From positions 8,789,001-8,853,000 of the forward strand of contig NZ_JAJOZB010000001.1 of the NCBI RefSeq assembly GCF_023701745.1: 64,000 bases of DNA, read 5' to 3'. The notes beneath the pieces are model-generated. The model was not told where the DNA came from. It saw only the letters and a list, made by a program, of their open reading frames with translations, and searched no databases. Position 1 is the first letter of the stretch. Each line of letters starts with the position of its first letter. Origin of the DNA: Streptomyces sp. RKAG293 (GTDB lineage: Bacteria; Actinomycetota; Actinomycetes; Streptomycetales; Streptomycetaceae). Of this stretch, positions 43,448-54,338 are shown piece by piece. Made by a program: the position numbers and the translations under genes.

Positions 43448-46098
43448 CAGGACCGGTTCCCCCGGCCCGCGCCCGACGAGTCCGCACCGCCGCCGATCGC
43501 CGTCACGGCGGTCACCGCCGTCACCACGTGCGCCGAGGCGTCCCCGTCCGCCGTCGTCCCGTTCAGGGCCTCGGCCCTGGCTGCGCGGCGCGTCGTGGCC
43601 CACGCTTCCAGACCGTCGCGGTACTCCCGGCCCAGCGCCCCCATCGCGTCGTCGCGCCCGGTTCTGGCCCAACCACGAGCGGACGAGACGGCGTACGGGT
43701 CGATGCGCAGGGACTGGAGGAAGCAGTCCTCGGCCAGTTCCGGCAGCCCGGCCTTGGCCAGGCACTCGCCGGCCAGGCCGTAGCTCATCGCGGTCGACGT
43801 GGGCCCGAGCCGCGCGGCCCGCAGATAGGCGTCGGCGGCCTCCCGGTGCAGGCCCTGCCGCACCAGGGATTCGGCGAGCTCGATATGGCTCTTGGGCTCG
43901 TACGGGTCGAGGGCGATCACCTCCGTGATCCGCCGGTGGGCGAGGTCGTCGCGGCCGAACCCCAGCGCCTCCTTGGACCGGCTCTCCAAGCAGGCGCGCA
44001 GGTTCTCCCGGCGGAGGAACTCCTCGTACGGCGTGGTCGATTCGATCGCCCTGGCCAGTTCCTCGGCCCGGTCCATCTCGGCGGTCAGCCGCGCCTCGTC
44101 GCGCTGCAGGAACGGCACATAGGTGACGCTGCGGTAGAACCTGCTCTCCAGCATCAGCCGGTCCAGCGGTGTGCAGCCGGGGTCGGCGAGCAGTTCGGCC
44201 AGCGCCTGCTCGGCGGTGGTCCGCCAGGCCAGCGCCTCGTCCAGCGACTTCGTCTCCCGCGCGTGGAAGACAACGGCGAACACCGCGATCACGAACCGCA
44301 GCCGCAGCGGGCAGTCGGGGTGCCGGGCGACGTCGAAGGAAGTGGTGGGCGCAGCCACCTGCCGGCGGCCGCCGCCGACGGAGCCCACGTAGCGCACCAG
44401 GTCGCGCCAGTGGTGCAGCCGTAAATCGGCCGGCCCCGACAGTTCGGCGGCGGGGCGCTGCGGAATGAGGTCGAGCACCAGCCGGCCGAAGCCGAGCCGG
44501 AACAGGAGCGCGGATGTGAGCAACTGTCGTTCCGGATCGGCCTTCTCGAACCCTTCGACCCACTCGCACAGGTGGTCCCAGGCCGGGGTGCGCAGCTGCT
44601 CGGGCAGCTCCGCCGGGTGGTCGACGGCGAACTCCGCGAGCCCGGACTCGCGCACCAGGTTGCCGCGGAACGCCGGCGGCATCAGGCGCTGATAGGTGAT
44701 GTCCGGGGCGGTGCCCGCCGCTGCGTGCCGGTAGGCGAGGGTGGGCAGTTCGGCGTACAGGTTGGGCGACTGGGACTGGCCCAGATTGAAGTAGGACGCG
44801 TACATCTGGTAGTGCCAGTTGTTCGCGTACCCGGGCGGCCGGCACGTGCGGCGGCCGGCCCGGCGCGCCACCTTGGCCAGCGCCTCCTCACCGGCCCGGG
44901 CGTAGCCGTCGGCGAGCAGCTGTTGGGTCCTGGCCGAGCGCGGCGCGGCCCGAAAGGCCCGCTCCGCGAGCAGCAAAGCGAACTCCTCGTGGCCGGCCTG
45001 CCGGGCGCACTCGGCGGCTGCCACCAGAGCGAAACCGGTGCCGAGCGGACCCAGCCGGGCAGCGTGCAGGTAACCGGCCAGCGCCTGATCCGGCCGGCCC
45101 AGCCGTTGCTGCGCCTGCGCGGCCTGCATGCGGATCTTGACCGAGTAGGGGTCCAGGGCGATGCCCTCGGCCAGCGCTTGCTGCTCGCCCACGGTGTCCT
45201 CGCGGCGCACCGCGATCTCCAGCCGGCGGTCGATCAGCCGCCGCCGCGCCTCCAGGAGGAGCAGCTCGTCCTCCGGGTCCGCCGGGACGAGCGGATCCAG
45301 CGAAGCGGCCGCGGCGGCCAGCAGTGTCGCGGCGCCGTCGAAGTCCTGCTCGCGCTCGGCGCGCATGACCTCGCGCAGGTCCAGCCGGACCGCCGCGATC
45401 GCGCACTCGAACGCGGTGCGCCCACCGGCCGCTCCCAGTAGCAGCTCCCGGGCCTGGCGGGCCAGACCGGGGGCCGCCGCGTCGTCGCCGGCGTGCCGGG
45501 CCAGCAGGTAGCCCCAGGAACCGGCGGCCTGGGCGTGGCACAAGGTGTCCGGCGGGTCCTCGACCAGCACCTGAAAGGCCGCGGCGGTGCGCGCGGACAG
45601 CCCCTCGGCCTGGAACAGCGCGGCCGCCCGAGCGGCCTGCACGGTGGCCTCGACCTCGTCGCGGCAGCGCAAAGGGTCCAGATCGTCCGGCACCACCTCC
45701 AGCACCGCCGCCGGCAGGCACACCGCCACCAGCCACTGCGCCAACGTGGCCCGGTCGACCGGGTCGAGCTCCGCGCGGCGGACGTACGCCCGCGTCAGCC
45801 GGGCCCAGGACGCGGAAGCCAAGTGCGCCGGGAGATCGGTGGGGACGACGGCCCGGTACTCACGCAGCCGCGACTCCTCGATCAGCAGCCGGCGGTAGCT
45901 GGCGGGCATGTTCATCCCGAACCGCAGAGCGGTCGCGGCGCGCTGGTCGAAACGGCGGGCGGCCAGCAGCGGGGCGCGGGCCTGGATCTCGGCCAACGGC
46001 GACTCCGCGCCGTCGAGGTACGGCCGGTGCACCTCGAACGTCAACCAGCTGGGGGCGTTCACACCGATCACGCCGTGGCTGAACCGCCACCGTTCCAT
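43447..46098 (-). CDS. Large TPR-repeat protein of the putative peptide operon
   Basis: 883 residues, no signal peptide. The N-terminal 100 residues (RWRFSHGVIGVNAPSWLTFE) match nothing I know. From about 100 to 400 and again from 600 to 860 there are tetratricopeptide-like helical hairpins (for example IALDPYSVKIRMQAAQAQQR followed by LGRPDQALAGYLHAARLGP, and near the end IALDPYEPKSHIELAESLVR and LGPTSTAMSYGLAGECLAKA). Arginine/alanine-rich tail. It begins 82 bases after the short peptide gene and its start follows GGGAG. TPR proteins bind peptides, so a scaffold that holds the precursor is a reasonable hypothesis; a novel catalytic role for the N-domain is possible. Confidence 0.72.
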   Translation of the reverse strand: MERWRFSHGVIGVNAPSWLTFEVHRPYLDGAESPLAEIQARAPLLAARRFDQRAATALRFGMNMPASYRRLLIEESRLREYRAVVPTDLPAHLASASWARLTRAYVRRAELDPVDRATLAQWLVAVCLPAAVLEVVPDDLDPLRCRDEVEATVQAARAAALFQAEGLSARTAAAFQVLVEDPPDTLCHAQAAGSWGYLLARHAGDDAAAPGLARQARELLLGAAGGRTAFECAIAAVRLDLREVMRAEREQDFDGAATLLAAAAASLDPLVPADPEDELLLLEARRRLIDRRLEIAVRREDTVGEQQALAEGIALDPYSVKIRMQAAQAQQRLGRPDQALAGYLHAARLGPLGTGFALVAAAECARQAGHEEFALLLAERAFRAAPRSARTQQLLADGYARAGEEALAKVARRAGRRTCRPPGYANNWHYQMYASYFNLGQSQSPNLYAELPTLAYRHAAAGTAPDITYQRLMPPAFRGNLVRESGLAEFAVDHPAELPEQLRTPAWDHLCEWVEGFEKADPERQLLTSALLFRLGFGRLVLDLIPQRPAAELSGPADLRLHHWRDLVRYVGSVGGGRRQVAAPTTSFDVARHPDCPLRLRFVIAVFAVVFHARETKSLDEALAWRTTAEQALAELLADPGCTPLDRLMLESRFYRSVTYVPFLQRDEARLTAEMDRAEELARAIESTTPYEEFLRRENLRACLESRSKEALGFGRDDLAHRRITEVIALDPYEPKSHIELAESLVRQGLHREAADAYLRAARLGPTSTAMSYGLAGECLAKAGLPELAEDCFLQSLRIDPYAVSSARGWARTGRDDAMGALGREYRDGLEAWATTRRAARAEALNGTTADGDASAHVVTAVTAVTAIGGGADSSGAGRGNRS

Positions 46099-46123
46099 CC
46101 GTAGCTCCCGGGTGAGAAAAGGT

Positions 46124-46160
46124 CTCCCCGCGGCCACGCACAGGGCGCGACCGCGGGGAG
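46124..46160 (-). terminator. Hairpin after the short peptide gene (possible attenuator)
   Basis: Perfect ten-base arms 46124-46133 and 46151-46160 (CTCCCCGCGG / CCGCGGGGAG) with a 17-base loop, 21 bases past the peptide stop codon and inside the operon. A partial terminator at this place would raise precursor transcript over the downstream genes, a common feature of RiPP operons. Confidence 0.6.
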
Positions 46161-46180
46161 CGTGGTGTGCGGGGCGACGG

Positions 46181-46282
46181 TCAGGCGCCGCTGTCGATCA
46201 GACAGGTCCAGCAGTCAGCGGCACCGGTCGTGATCTCGACCTCGTCCTCGAGCTGCTCCCAGCTCTCGTATTCCTTTTCCAT
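46181..46282 (-). CDS. 33-residue precursor-like peptide with CWTC motif
   Basis: A tiny gene in an operon of larger enzymes. The ATG at 46282 has a strong GGAGGGG site about eight bases upstream. The first half is very acidic and helical (MEKEYESWEQ, then EDEVEI), like a leader peptide. After a TTG step comes a short C-terminal part, AADCWTCLIDSGA, with two cysteines, a threonine and a serine available for modification. It lies between the class V aminotransferase-like gene and the TPR gene, followed by a hairpin. I do not recognise this as a known RiPP class. Reality of the gene is well supported by site and context; modification is inference. Confidence 0.72.
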   Translation of the reverse strand: MEKEYESWEQLEDEVEITTGAADCWTCLIDSGA

Positions 46283-46402
46283 CGGGAATCCCCTCCGTCG
46301 TAGGAAGACCCGCACATGTCTGTGCGGGTACGCGTCCTTTGTCGCACGGCGCGCCAACGGCCGCAAGACATTGGGCAGTTGCTGCCAAGCGAAACGACCG
46401 CT

Positions 46403-47566
46403 TCAATCACGGGCGGCGGCCCCCGCGGGGGGTTCGGCCAGGGCGTCGAGCAACAGCTCGACCTCGGCCCCAGCCGTCCAGTAGTGCGGCGAGACGCGGA
46501 TCATGCCGTCCGGGTACGACACATGGATGCCGCGCGCCGCCAGCTCCTGAACCAACCGCCCACCGTCCCTTTGCGGGTCGGTGAAGCTGACGATCCCCGA
46601 CCAGGCGCCCGCGCCCGCCGGGGACTCGACCCGGTAACCCCTGGCGGCCAGCCCCTCGCGCAACCGCCCGGTCAGCAACTCGATCCGATCCGCCACCGCT
46701 CGGACGCCCACCGCCGCCAGTTCGTCCAGTGCGGCCGACAGCCCCACCATGCCCAGCACGTCGTACATGCCGCCCTCCACGCGGCCGATACCGGATCGCA
46801 GCGGCAGGTCGTACCGGAAGTGGCCGGAGCCCTTGCTGAGCATGTCGTTGGCCCCGTCGTAGCCGAACCAGCCGGCGGGGACCGAGCGCAGCAGCGGCAG
46901 CCGCCCGGCCCGGCAGTAGAACAGGCCGGTACCCGGAGGGCCGCCCAGCCACTTGTGCGCCCCGGCGGCGACGAAGTCCACCGGGGTGCGGGCCGTCGAC
47001 AGCGGCAGCGCGCCCAGCCCCTGCACCGCGTCCACGCAGACCAGCGCGCCCACCGGGGCGGCCAGTGCGCACAGCAGATCGAGGTCGAGCCGGAAGCCGG
47101 TCGCGAAGTTGACGTGGCTGGCCGCGATCAGCCGGGTCGACGGCCCGATCGCGGCGGCGATGTCGTCCGCCTCATAGCCGCCGTGGCGCATCGCCACCCA
47201 TCGCAACCGCACCCCGCACCGCTCCGCCAAGGCCCGCCAGGGGTGCACGTTGGCCGGAAAGTCCCGGTCGAAGACCACCACCTCGTCACCGGGCGCCCAG
47301 CGCAGCCCGTCGGCCACCAGATGCAGGCCGGTGGAGGTGTTCGGCACCAGGGCCACCTCGTCGGAGGAGCACTCCAGCAGCGCGGCGGCGGTCGCCCGGG
47401 CCGCGGCCCGGGCGGGGAAGATCCGCCCCATACGGGCGCTGCCGTGCGGATACACCTCGTCCAGGGCGGTGCGCATCGCGTCGGCGGCCGGTGCGCGGAC
47501 CCGGCCGAGCCCCGCGTGGTCGAGGTAAGCGCGCGGCGCCTCCGAACACGCGTCGTCGGCGGTCAT
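46403..47566 (-). CDS. Class V aminotransferase / cysteine-desulfurase-like PLP enzyme
   Basis: 387 residues. The PLP-binding lysine is in FVAAGAHKWLGGPPGTG, preceded by CVDAVQGLGALPL (cofactor aspartate) and ASHVNFATGFRLDL. This fold includes cysteine desulfurases, isopenicillin-N epimerase-like enzymes and C-S lyases; I see no conserved desulfurase cysteine loop near the C-terminus, so a lyase or epimerase role is more likely. Its ATG overlaps the stop of the MFS gene by four bases. Next to a cysteine-containing peptide gene, the peptide may be its substrate, but this is inferred. Confidence 0.82.
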   Translation of the reverse strand: MTADDACSEAPRAYLDHAGLGRVRAPAADAMRTALDEVYPHGSARMGRIFPARAAARATAAALLECSSDEVALVPNTSTGLHLVADGLRWAPGDEVVVFDRDFPANVHPWRALAERCGVRLRWVAMRHGGYEADDIAAAIGPSTRLIAASHVNFATGFRLDLDLLCALAAPVGALVCVDAVQGLGALPLSTARTPVDFVAAGAHKWLGGPPGTGLFYCRAGRLPLLRSVPAGWFGYDGANDMLSKGSGHFRYDLPLRSGIGRVEGGMYDVLGMVGLSAALDELAAVGVRAVADRIELLTGRLREGLAARGYRVESPAGAGAWSGIVSFTDPQRDGGRLVQELAARGIHVSYPDGMIRVSPHYWTAGAEVELLLDALAEPPAGAAARD

Positions 47567-48780
47567 GTGGGCTGCTCCTGAACCCGGCGCGACCGCCGGG
47601 AGGTCAGCACCAGCCAGCCGGCCAGCAGGATCGGCAGGCCGTGCAGCAGCAGTACCCAGCGGGCCGCCAGATCGGGCGTCAGGACCACACTCGTCACTGC
47701 CAGCCCCGCCATCAGACCGCCGTTGACGACGATCTGGCAGAACCCGAACGCCTGCCCGCGCTCCTCGTCCGGGAGCTGCTGCAGGGCCTGTTTGAAGGTG
47801 ATCTCGCTGAACGCGTCGCCCACCCCCGCGACCAGCGCCGCCAGCAGCCGCGGCCACCAACCCGGCAGCCAGAACACTCCGATGAACCCGAGCGACATGA
47901 CGATGGTGGACAGACAGAACACCATCGCGGGTGCCCGCGCAACGATCTGGGTGGCCATCGGTCGCAGCACGAATCCGGCCACGAACAACCCGATCGCCCA
48001 GAGGCTCCACATGGTGCCGGCGAACAGGGCCGGCTCGTCCGGCCGTAACCGGCTGCCCAGAATGGGCAGGCCCACCTGCTGCGAGGCGCTGCCGAACGCG
48101 TCGAACCCGCGCAGCACCACCAGCGACGCCACCCCGGTCAGCACCAGCAGCGGCCATGTCGGCCGACCCACATCCCGGCCCGCCCTGGCGCCGGCCGACA
48201 GCGGTACGGCGGCGGCCTCCCGCAGCGGCAGCCGCAGCGCGATGAGCACCATCCCCGACAGCGCGTACGTGCCCGCGTCGAGCGCGAACACGCCCCGGAA
48301 GCCGAGGACCGGCACGACGACCGTGGCCGCGCCCATCCCCACCACGAACGCGATCCCCTTGAGCCCGGCCAGCAAGCTGTTGACGGCCTGCACCCGATCG
48401 CCGGCCAGCACCGGCGTCGCCGCCGACAACGTGGCTTCGAAGACCGACCGTCCGACCCCCAGGAAGAACACCACCGGGTAGAGCCATGCCAACTGCGCCC
48501 CGGTCGGCAGCACGGCGAGCAGCACCAGGACCGCCATCCGGACGGCGTCCGCGCCGATCATCACCCCGCGCCGGTTCCAGGCCCGCCCGTAGCGGTTGCC
48601 CGCCTGCCCGCCCAGGATCGCCCCGGCGTAGAGCGCGACACTGACCAGCCCGGTGGCGAGTGCGGAGCCGGTGCGCTCCCAGACGAACACCGACAGACAG
48701 ACGAAGTCCAGCGCGTACCCGGTGTCCGACGCCGCCTTCGCGGCGAGGAACACGGCCAGGCCCGGCCGTGCAGCAGTCAT
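47563..48780 (-). CDS. MFS exporter, first gene of the putative peptide operon
   Basis: 405 residues, about 12 transmembrane helices, of the MFS type often paired with natural-product genes (LAVFLAAKAASDTGYALDFV start, GQAGNRYGRAWNRRGV loop, GRSVFEATLSAATPVL). The ATG at 48780 follows a GGGGGGTGGGG site. The stop overlaps the next start by four bases. Likely exporter of the operon product and a self-protection factor. Confidence 0.85.
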   Translation of the reverse strand: MTAARPGLAVFLAAKAASDTGYALDFVCLSVFVWERTGSALATGLVSVALYAGAILGGQAGNRYGRAWNRRGVMIGADAVRMAVLVLLAVLPTGAQLAWLYPVVFFLGVGRSVFEATLSAATPVLAGDRVQAVNSLLAGLKGIAFVVGMGAATVVVPVLGFRGVFALDAGTYALSGMVLIALRLPLREAAAVPLSAGARAGRDVGRPTWPLLVLTGVASLVVLRGFDAFGSASQQVGLPILGSRLRPDEPALFAGTMWSLWAIGLFVAGFVLRPMATQIVARAPAMVFCLSTIVMSLGFIGVFWLPGWWPRLLAALVAGVGDAFSEITFKQALQQLPDEERGQAFGFCQIVVNGGLMAGLAVTSVVLTPDLAARWVLLLHGLPILLAGWLVLTSRRSRRVQEQPT

Positions 48781-48933
48781 CGCCCCCACCCCCCGGTTCG
48801 TCGGCGCCGCCGAACCCGTCAGTATCCTGGCCGATCTCGCCCCCGGGCGCAGGCCGATCGCCGAAAGCAGCCGCTTCCCGGCCGGGCCGGGACGCACGGT
48901 GAACGCACGAATCGCCGTGTGGCGCTGGTGTTA

Positions 48934-48946
48934 TGACGGACCGTCA
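48934..48946. promoter_or_regulatory. Dyad TGACGG-A-CCGTCA upstream of the peptide operon
   Basis: A perfect six-base inverted repeat about 155 bases before the MFS start, in a locally AT-richer patch (TTATGACGGA, CGAAAATGG). Candidate operator; no adjacent regulator. Confidence 0.45.
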
Positions 48947-49086
48947 CGAAAATGGATCGGACCCTTCAGCGAAAGGCGCAGGTGTCCCACGTTCACCCTT
49001 CACAGCCGCCGCACGTGCAGTGCGGCGGTCAGCATCGGGAGGGCGAACTCGCCGTCGGCGGTCTCCGGTCCGCTCGCGAGGAACGC

Positions 49087-49117
49087 GCGGCGCGCCGCAC
49101 CCGGACCGGCGCGCCGC
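49087..49117 (-). terminator. 11-bp GC stem-loop after the UvrA-like gene
   Basis: Perfect arms 49087-49097 and 49107-49117 (GCGGCGCGCCG / CGGCGCGCCGC), nine-base loop, nine bases past the stop codon. Confidence 0.75.
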
Positions 49118-49125
49118 TTCGTACC

Positions 49126-51387
<2,262 letters not shown>

Positions 51388-51540
51388 ATGCGCTCCTCGG
51401 GCGGTACGGGTGAGGCTCCGGAGGAACCTCGGGTCGTGGTTGTGGTCGTAGTCGTGTTCGGGGGTGGTCGTGACCGGGGCAGGGGGTGCCATCGGCCTGG
51501 CGGGCCGGTCCGCGGCCCGGCCCGCCAGTCCGGTGGTTCG

Positions 51541-52308
51541 TCAGGCGTTCTCCTTCTGGAACGTGCGGGTGCCCCAGACCAGCGCCAGCACGGTCATGAG
51601 CAACAGGATCAGACAACCCGTGAGCAGCCCGCTCGCGTGCAGGTCGCCTCTGAAGGCCGCACGTTCGGCGTCGACGATATGGGTCAGGGGGTTGATCCGT
51701 GCCAGGTTGTAGAGCCAGCCTGGAGCCAGTTCCCTGGTGACCGGCAGCAGCACACCGGACAGCAGCAGGAGCGGCAGCAGCACCATGTTCATCAGCGAGG
51801 GAAATGCCGCCTCGCTCTTGAGGATCAGCGCCAGCGCGTAGGACCCCGAAGACAGGGTGATGGCCAGCACCGCGGCGATCAGCAGGCTCAGCAGCATCCC
51901 GGAGACGGGGGCGTTCAGGTCGAAGACGAGCAGGGTGACGACCACGATCAGGGCGGACTGTGCTGTGGCCTGGGCGGCTTGGGCCAGTACCTTGCCGAAC
52001 AGCAGGGCGGACCGGCTGGCCGGGGTGCCGCGGAAGCGGTCGACCACGCCGACCCGGTACTCGGTGAGCAGTCCGACTCCGGCGAAGGAGCCGCTGAACA
52101 GCGCCGTCTGCACGATGAGCGCCGGGGTGAGGACGGTCCAGGCGTCGTCGGAGGGGAAGCCGGGGGTGTTGCGGACCACGGTCACCATGAGCGGCCCGAA
52201 GAGGAACAGGTAGAGCAGTGGCTGCATGATTCCGATGAGGAGCCAGGTGGGATTGCGCAGGGATAGTTTCATGTCCCGGGTGAAGATGAGTCCGGTGTCA
52301 TGCAGCAT
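51541..52308 (-). CDS. drrB: DrrB-type ABC-2 exporter permease
   Basis: 255 residues with six transmembrane helices of the ABC-2 type, including the family segment EYRVGVVDRFRGTPASRSALL and the DxRxxL-like loop. The ATG at 52308 follows GGAGG and lies inside the end of the ATPase gene, so they are coupled. It forms the membrane part of a drug exporter with the neighbouring ATPase. Confidence 0.9.
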   Translation of the reverse strand: MLHDTGLIFTRDMKLSLRNPTWLLIGIMQPLLYLFLFGPLMVTVVRNTPGFPSDDAWTVLTPALIVQTALFSGSFAGVGLLTEYRVGVVDRFRGTPASRSALLFGKVLAQAAQATAQSALIVVVTLLVFDLNAPVSGMLLSLLIAAVLAITLSSGSYALALILKSEAAFPSLMNMVLLPLLLLSGVLLPVTRELAPGWLYNLARINPLTHIVDAERAAFRGDLHASGLLTGCLILLLMTVLALVWGTRTFQKENA

Positions 52309-53359
52309 GGGTGGCCTCCAGGGCCGGCGGTGCGGCATCGTCGTCGCGCAGACAGCGGCCGGTCAGGCTGAGGAACACGTCGTCGAGGGTGGGGCGGCTG
52401 ACCTTGACCGAGGTCATGGTGATGCCCTGACGGTCCAGAACGCGCAGCAGTTCGGGTAGGGCGGCGTCGCCGCGCGGGACCCTGAGCCGAACGGTGTCGT
52501 CGGTGATGGTGACCTCGTGGGCGCCCGGCAGTTGCCGGGAGAGCTCGGCGGCCTCGGTGGACCGGTCGGCGACCTGGATGGTGATGGCGTCGCCGGCCAC
52601 GCGGGCCTTGAGTTCGTCGGGGGTGCCCTGCGCGACGATCGTTCCGTGGTCCGTCACGAGGATCCGGTCGCACAGGGCGTCGGCCTCGTCGAGGTAGTGG
52701 GTGGTGAGGAAGACGGTCATGCCCTGCTCGGCGCGCATCCGGCGGACGTGGTCCCAGAGGTTGGCCCGGCTCTGCGGATCCAGTCCGGTCGTGGGCTCGT
52801 CGAGGAAGACGAGGGCCGGTTCGTGTACCAGGCCCAGGGCGATGTCGAGCCGCCGCCGCTGGCCTCCGGAGAGTGTCTTGGCGGGTCGTTGGTCCAGGCC
52901 GGCGAGGTCGAGTTGCTCGGCCAGCAGCGCTCCGCGGCGTCTGGCCTCCGATCGGGACAGTCCGTACAGCCGGGCCTGCAGCTCGATCTCCTCGGCGACC
53001 CGGGACTCCGGCCAGGTGGATCCGCCCTGGGCCACATAGCCGATCCGGCGGCGCACCCCCTGAGGGTCCGTCAGCAGATCGCAGCCGCCCACGGTCGCGG
53101 TCCCGCCGGTGGGGCGCAGCAACGTGGTCAGCATCCGCAGGGTCGTGGTCTTGCCTGCTCCGTTGGGCCCGAGGAACCCGACGAGTTCCCCAGCGGCCAC
53201 ATCGAAGTCGATGCCCTTCACCGCGTCGACGGTTCGCCCCCGCAGGGCGAACTGCCGGGCAAGACCTCGCACGGTGATCATGGGGTCCCTCTCAGGTACG
53301 TACGGCTGTTCGCTCGGATCGCCTAAGGGCCCGGCCGCGTACCCCTCGCTGCGGCTCAT
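52298..53359 (-). CDS. drrA: DrrA-type ABC exporter ATPase
   Basis: 353 residues. Walker A GPNGAGKTT (about 70), signature LSGGQRRRLDIALGL (about 165), Walker B LVFLDEPTTGLD, H-loop TTHYLDEAD, and the DrrA C-terminal regulatory end. The ATG at 53359 overlaps the SIP stop by four bases; a second ATG at 53281 after GAGAGGG is an equally good start and would remove a non-conserved 26-residue tail. Powers the adjacent permease. Confidence 0.92.
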   Translation of the reverse strand: MSRSEGYAAGPLGDPSEQPYVPERDPMITVRGLARQFALRGRTVDAVKGIDFDVAAGELVGFLGPNGAGKTTTLRMLTTLLRPTGGTATVGGCDLLTDPQGVRRRIGYVAQGGSTWPESRVAEEIELQARLYGLSRSEARRRGALLAEQLDLAGLDQRPAKTLSGGQRRRLDIALGLVHEPALVFLDEPTTGLDPQSRANLWDHVRRMRAEQGMTVFLTTHYLDEADALCDRILVTDHGTIVAQGTPDELKARVAGDAITIQVADRSTEAAELSRQLPGAHEVTITDDTVRLRVPRGDAALPELLRVLDRQGITMTSVKVSRPTLDDVFLSLTGRCLRDDDAAPPALEATHAA

Positions 53360-54225
53360 TCCGCGGTCGCCTCGGCCAGCCGCTCCTGCGCCTCCGCCAT
53401 GTCCTGCTCGGTCGGAGCGTCGTCCTGGGTCAGCTTGAACCGCCAGTAGCCGCTGAAGGCGATCGACCGCTTGTCCAGTCCGCGATCGTCGACGAGGTGG
53501 CGGCGCAGTGCCCGGACGGTGCCCGACTCGCCGGCCAGCCAGACGAAGGGGCGGCCCGGGATGAACTCGGCCTTGCCTACGGTCTCGACCAGGGCGTCGC
53601 TCCGGCCGGGGGCGGTTCCGTTGCGGAACACCCAGTGGACGCCGACGTCGCCGTTGCTCTCGAAGCTCTGACGCTCGGTGTGGTCGGCGACTTCGATGTA
53701 GGCGAGGGCGCGGGCTCCCTCGGGCAGCGCCTCCAGCAGGGTGCCGATCGCGGGCAGGGCGGTCTCGTCACCGATCAGCAGGAGCCAGTCGGAGTTCGCG
53801 ATGGAGTCGTCGATCGAGACCGGCAGCGCGTAGACGGCCGAGGGGCCGACCATGCCGAGTTGGTCGCCGGGCTGGGCGGAGGCGGCCCAGCGGGTCGCGG
53901 GGCCGGTCTCGCCGTGCAGGACGAAGTCGATCTCGATGGTGTTGGTGCCCGGCGCGCGGCGGCGGACGGTGAAGCTGCGCATCGTCGGCCGTTCGTCCTC
54001 CGGAATGGCCAGAAACGCGTAGTACCAGCTCGTGGCGTCTCCTCCCTCGTCCGGGAGGATGGGCACCCGCTGGCCGGGGAGGGGGAAGCAGAGCTTCACC
54101 TGCTGGTCCGGTGTCTGGCCGACGGAGGCGTCGAGCTGGTCGGCGTCGAAGGTCACGCGGGCCATGTGCGGTGTGACGCGGGTGATGTCGGTGACCTGGA
54201 TGAAAGATACAGGGAGTTCTGCCAT
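53356..54225 (-). CDS. Siderophore-interacting protein (FAD/NAD(P)H-dependent flavoreductase)
   Basis: 289 residues of the SIP family. FAD-binding RSFTVRRR near residue 88, a loop DFVLHGETGPATRWA (about 110), then the C-terminal SIP domain with GDETALPAIGTLLEALP and WLAGESGTVRALRRHLVDDRG. Such enzymes reduce ferric siderophores. The ATG at 54225 follows GGAAGG. First gene of the operon with drrABC. A reductase for an aryl or phenoxazinone metabolite is a possible alternative role. Confidence 0.87.
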   Translation of the reverse strand: MAELPVSFIQVTDITRVTPHMARVTFDADQLDASVGQTPDQQVKLCFPLPGQRVPILPDEGGDATSWYYAFLAIPEDERPTMRSFTVRRRAPGTNTIEIDFVLHGETGPATRWAASAQPGDQLGMVGPSAVYALPVSIDDSIANSDWLLLIGDETALPAIGTLLEALPEGARALAYIEVADHTERQSFESNGDVGVHWVFRNGTAPGRSDALVETVGKAEFIPGRPFVWLAGESGTVRALRRHLVDDRGLDKRSIAFSGYWRFKLTQDDAPTEQDMAEAQERLAEATAE

Positions 54226-54279
54226 TGGAAACCTTCCATGGACGTCGGCCATCCCGGGGCAGCCCGTGCCGACGTGATA

Positions 54280-54329
54280 TCTTTACGCTGTAAAGAGATG
54301 CGTGGAAGAGGTTACTTTATGCAGTAAGG
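54280..54329. promoter_or_regulatory. Two TetR operator-like palindromes
   Basis: The first, TCTTTAC-GCT-GTAAAGA at 54280-54296, is a perfect dyad. The second, CTTTATGCAGTAAGG at 54315-54329, repeats its core at 12 of 15 positions and overlaps the ribosome-binding site of the TetR gene. They are 34 bases apart, between the SIP-drrABC operon and the regulator, and so could repress both. Confidence 0.75.
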
Positions 54330-54338
54330 AGTTGCAAG

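Larger units (their letters stand above)
48781..49125. other. Promoter region of the peptide operon and end of the resistance operon
   Basis: 345 bases without a gene. It carries a dyad at 48934-48946 and the hairpin at 49087-49117, listed separately. Confidence 0.55.
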
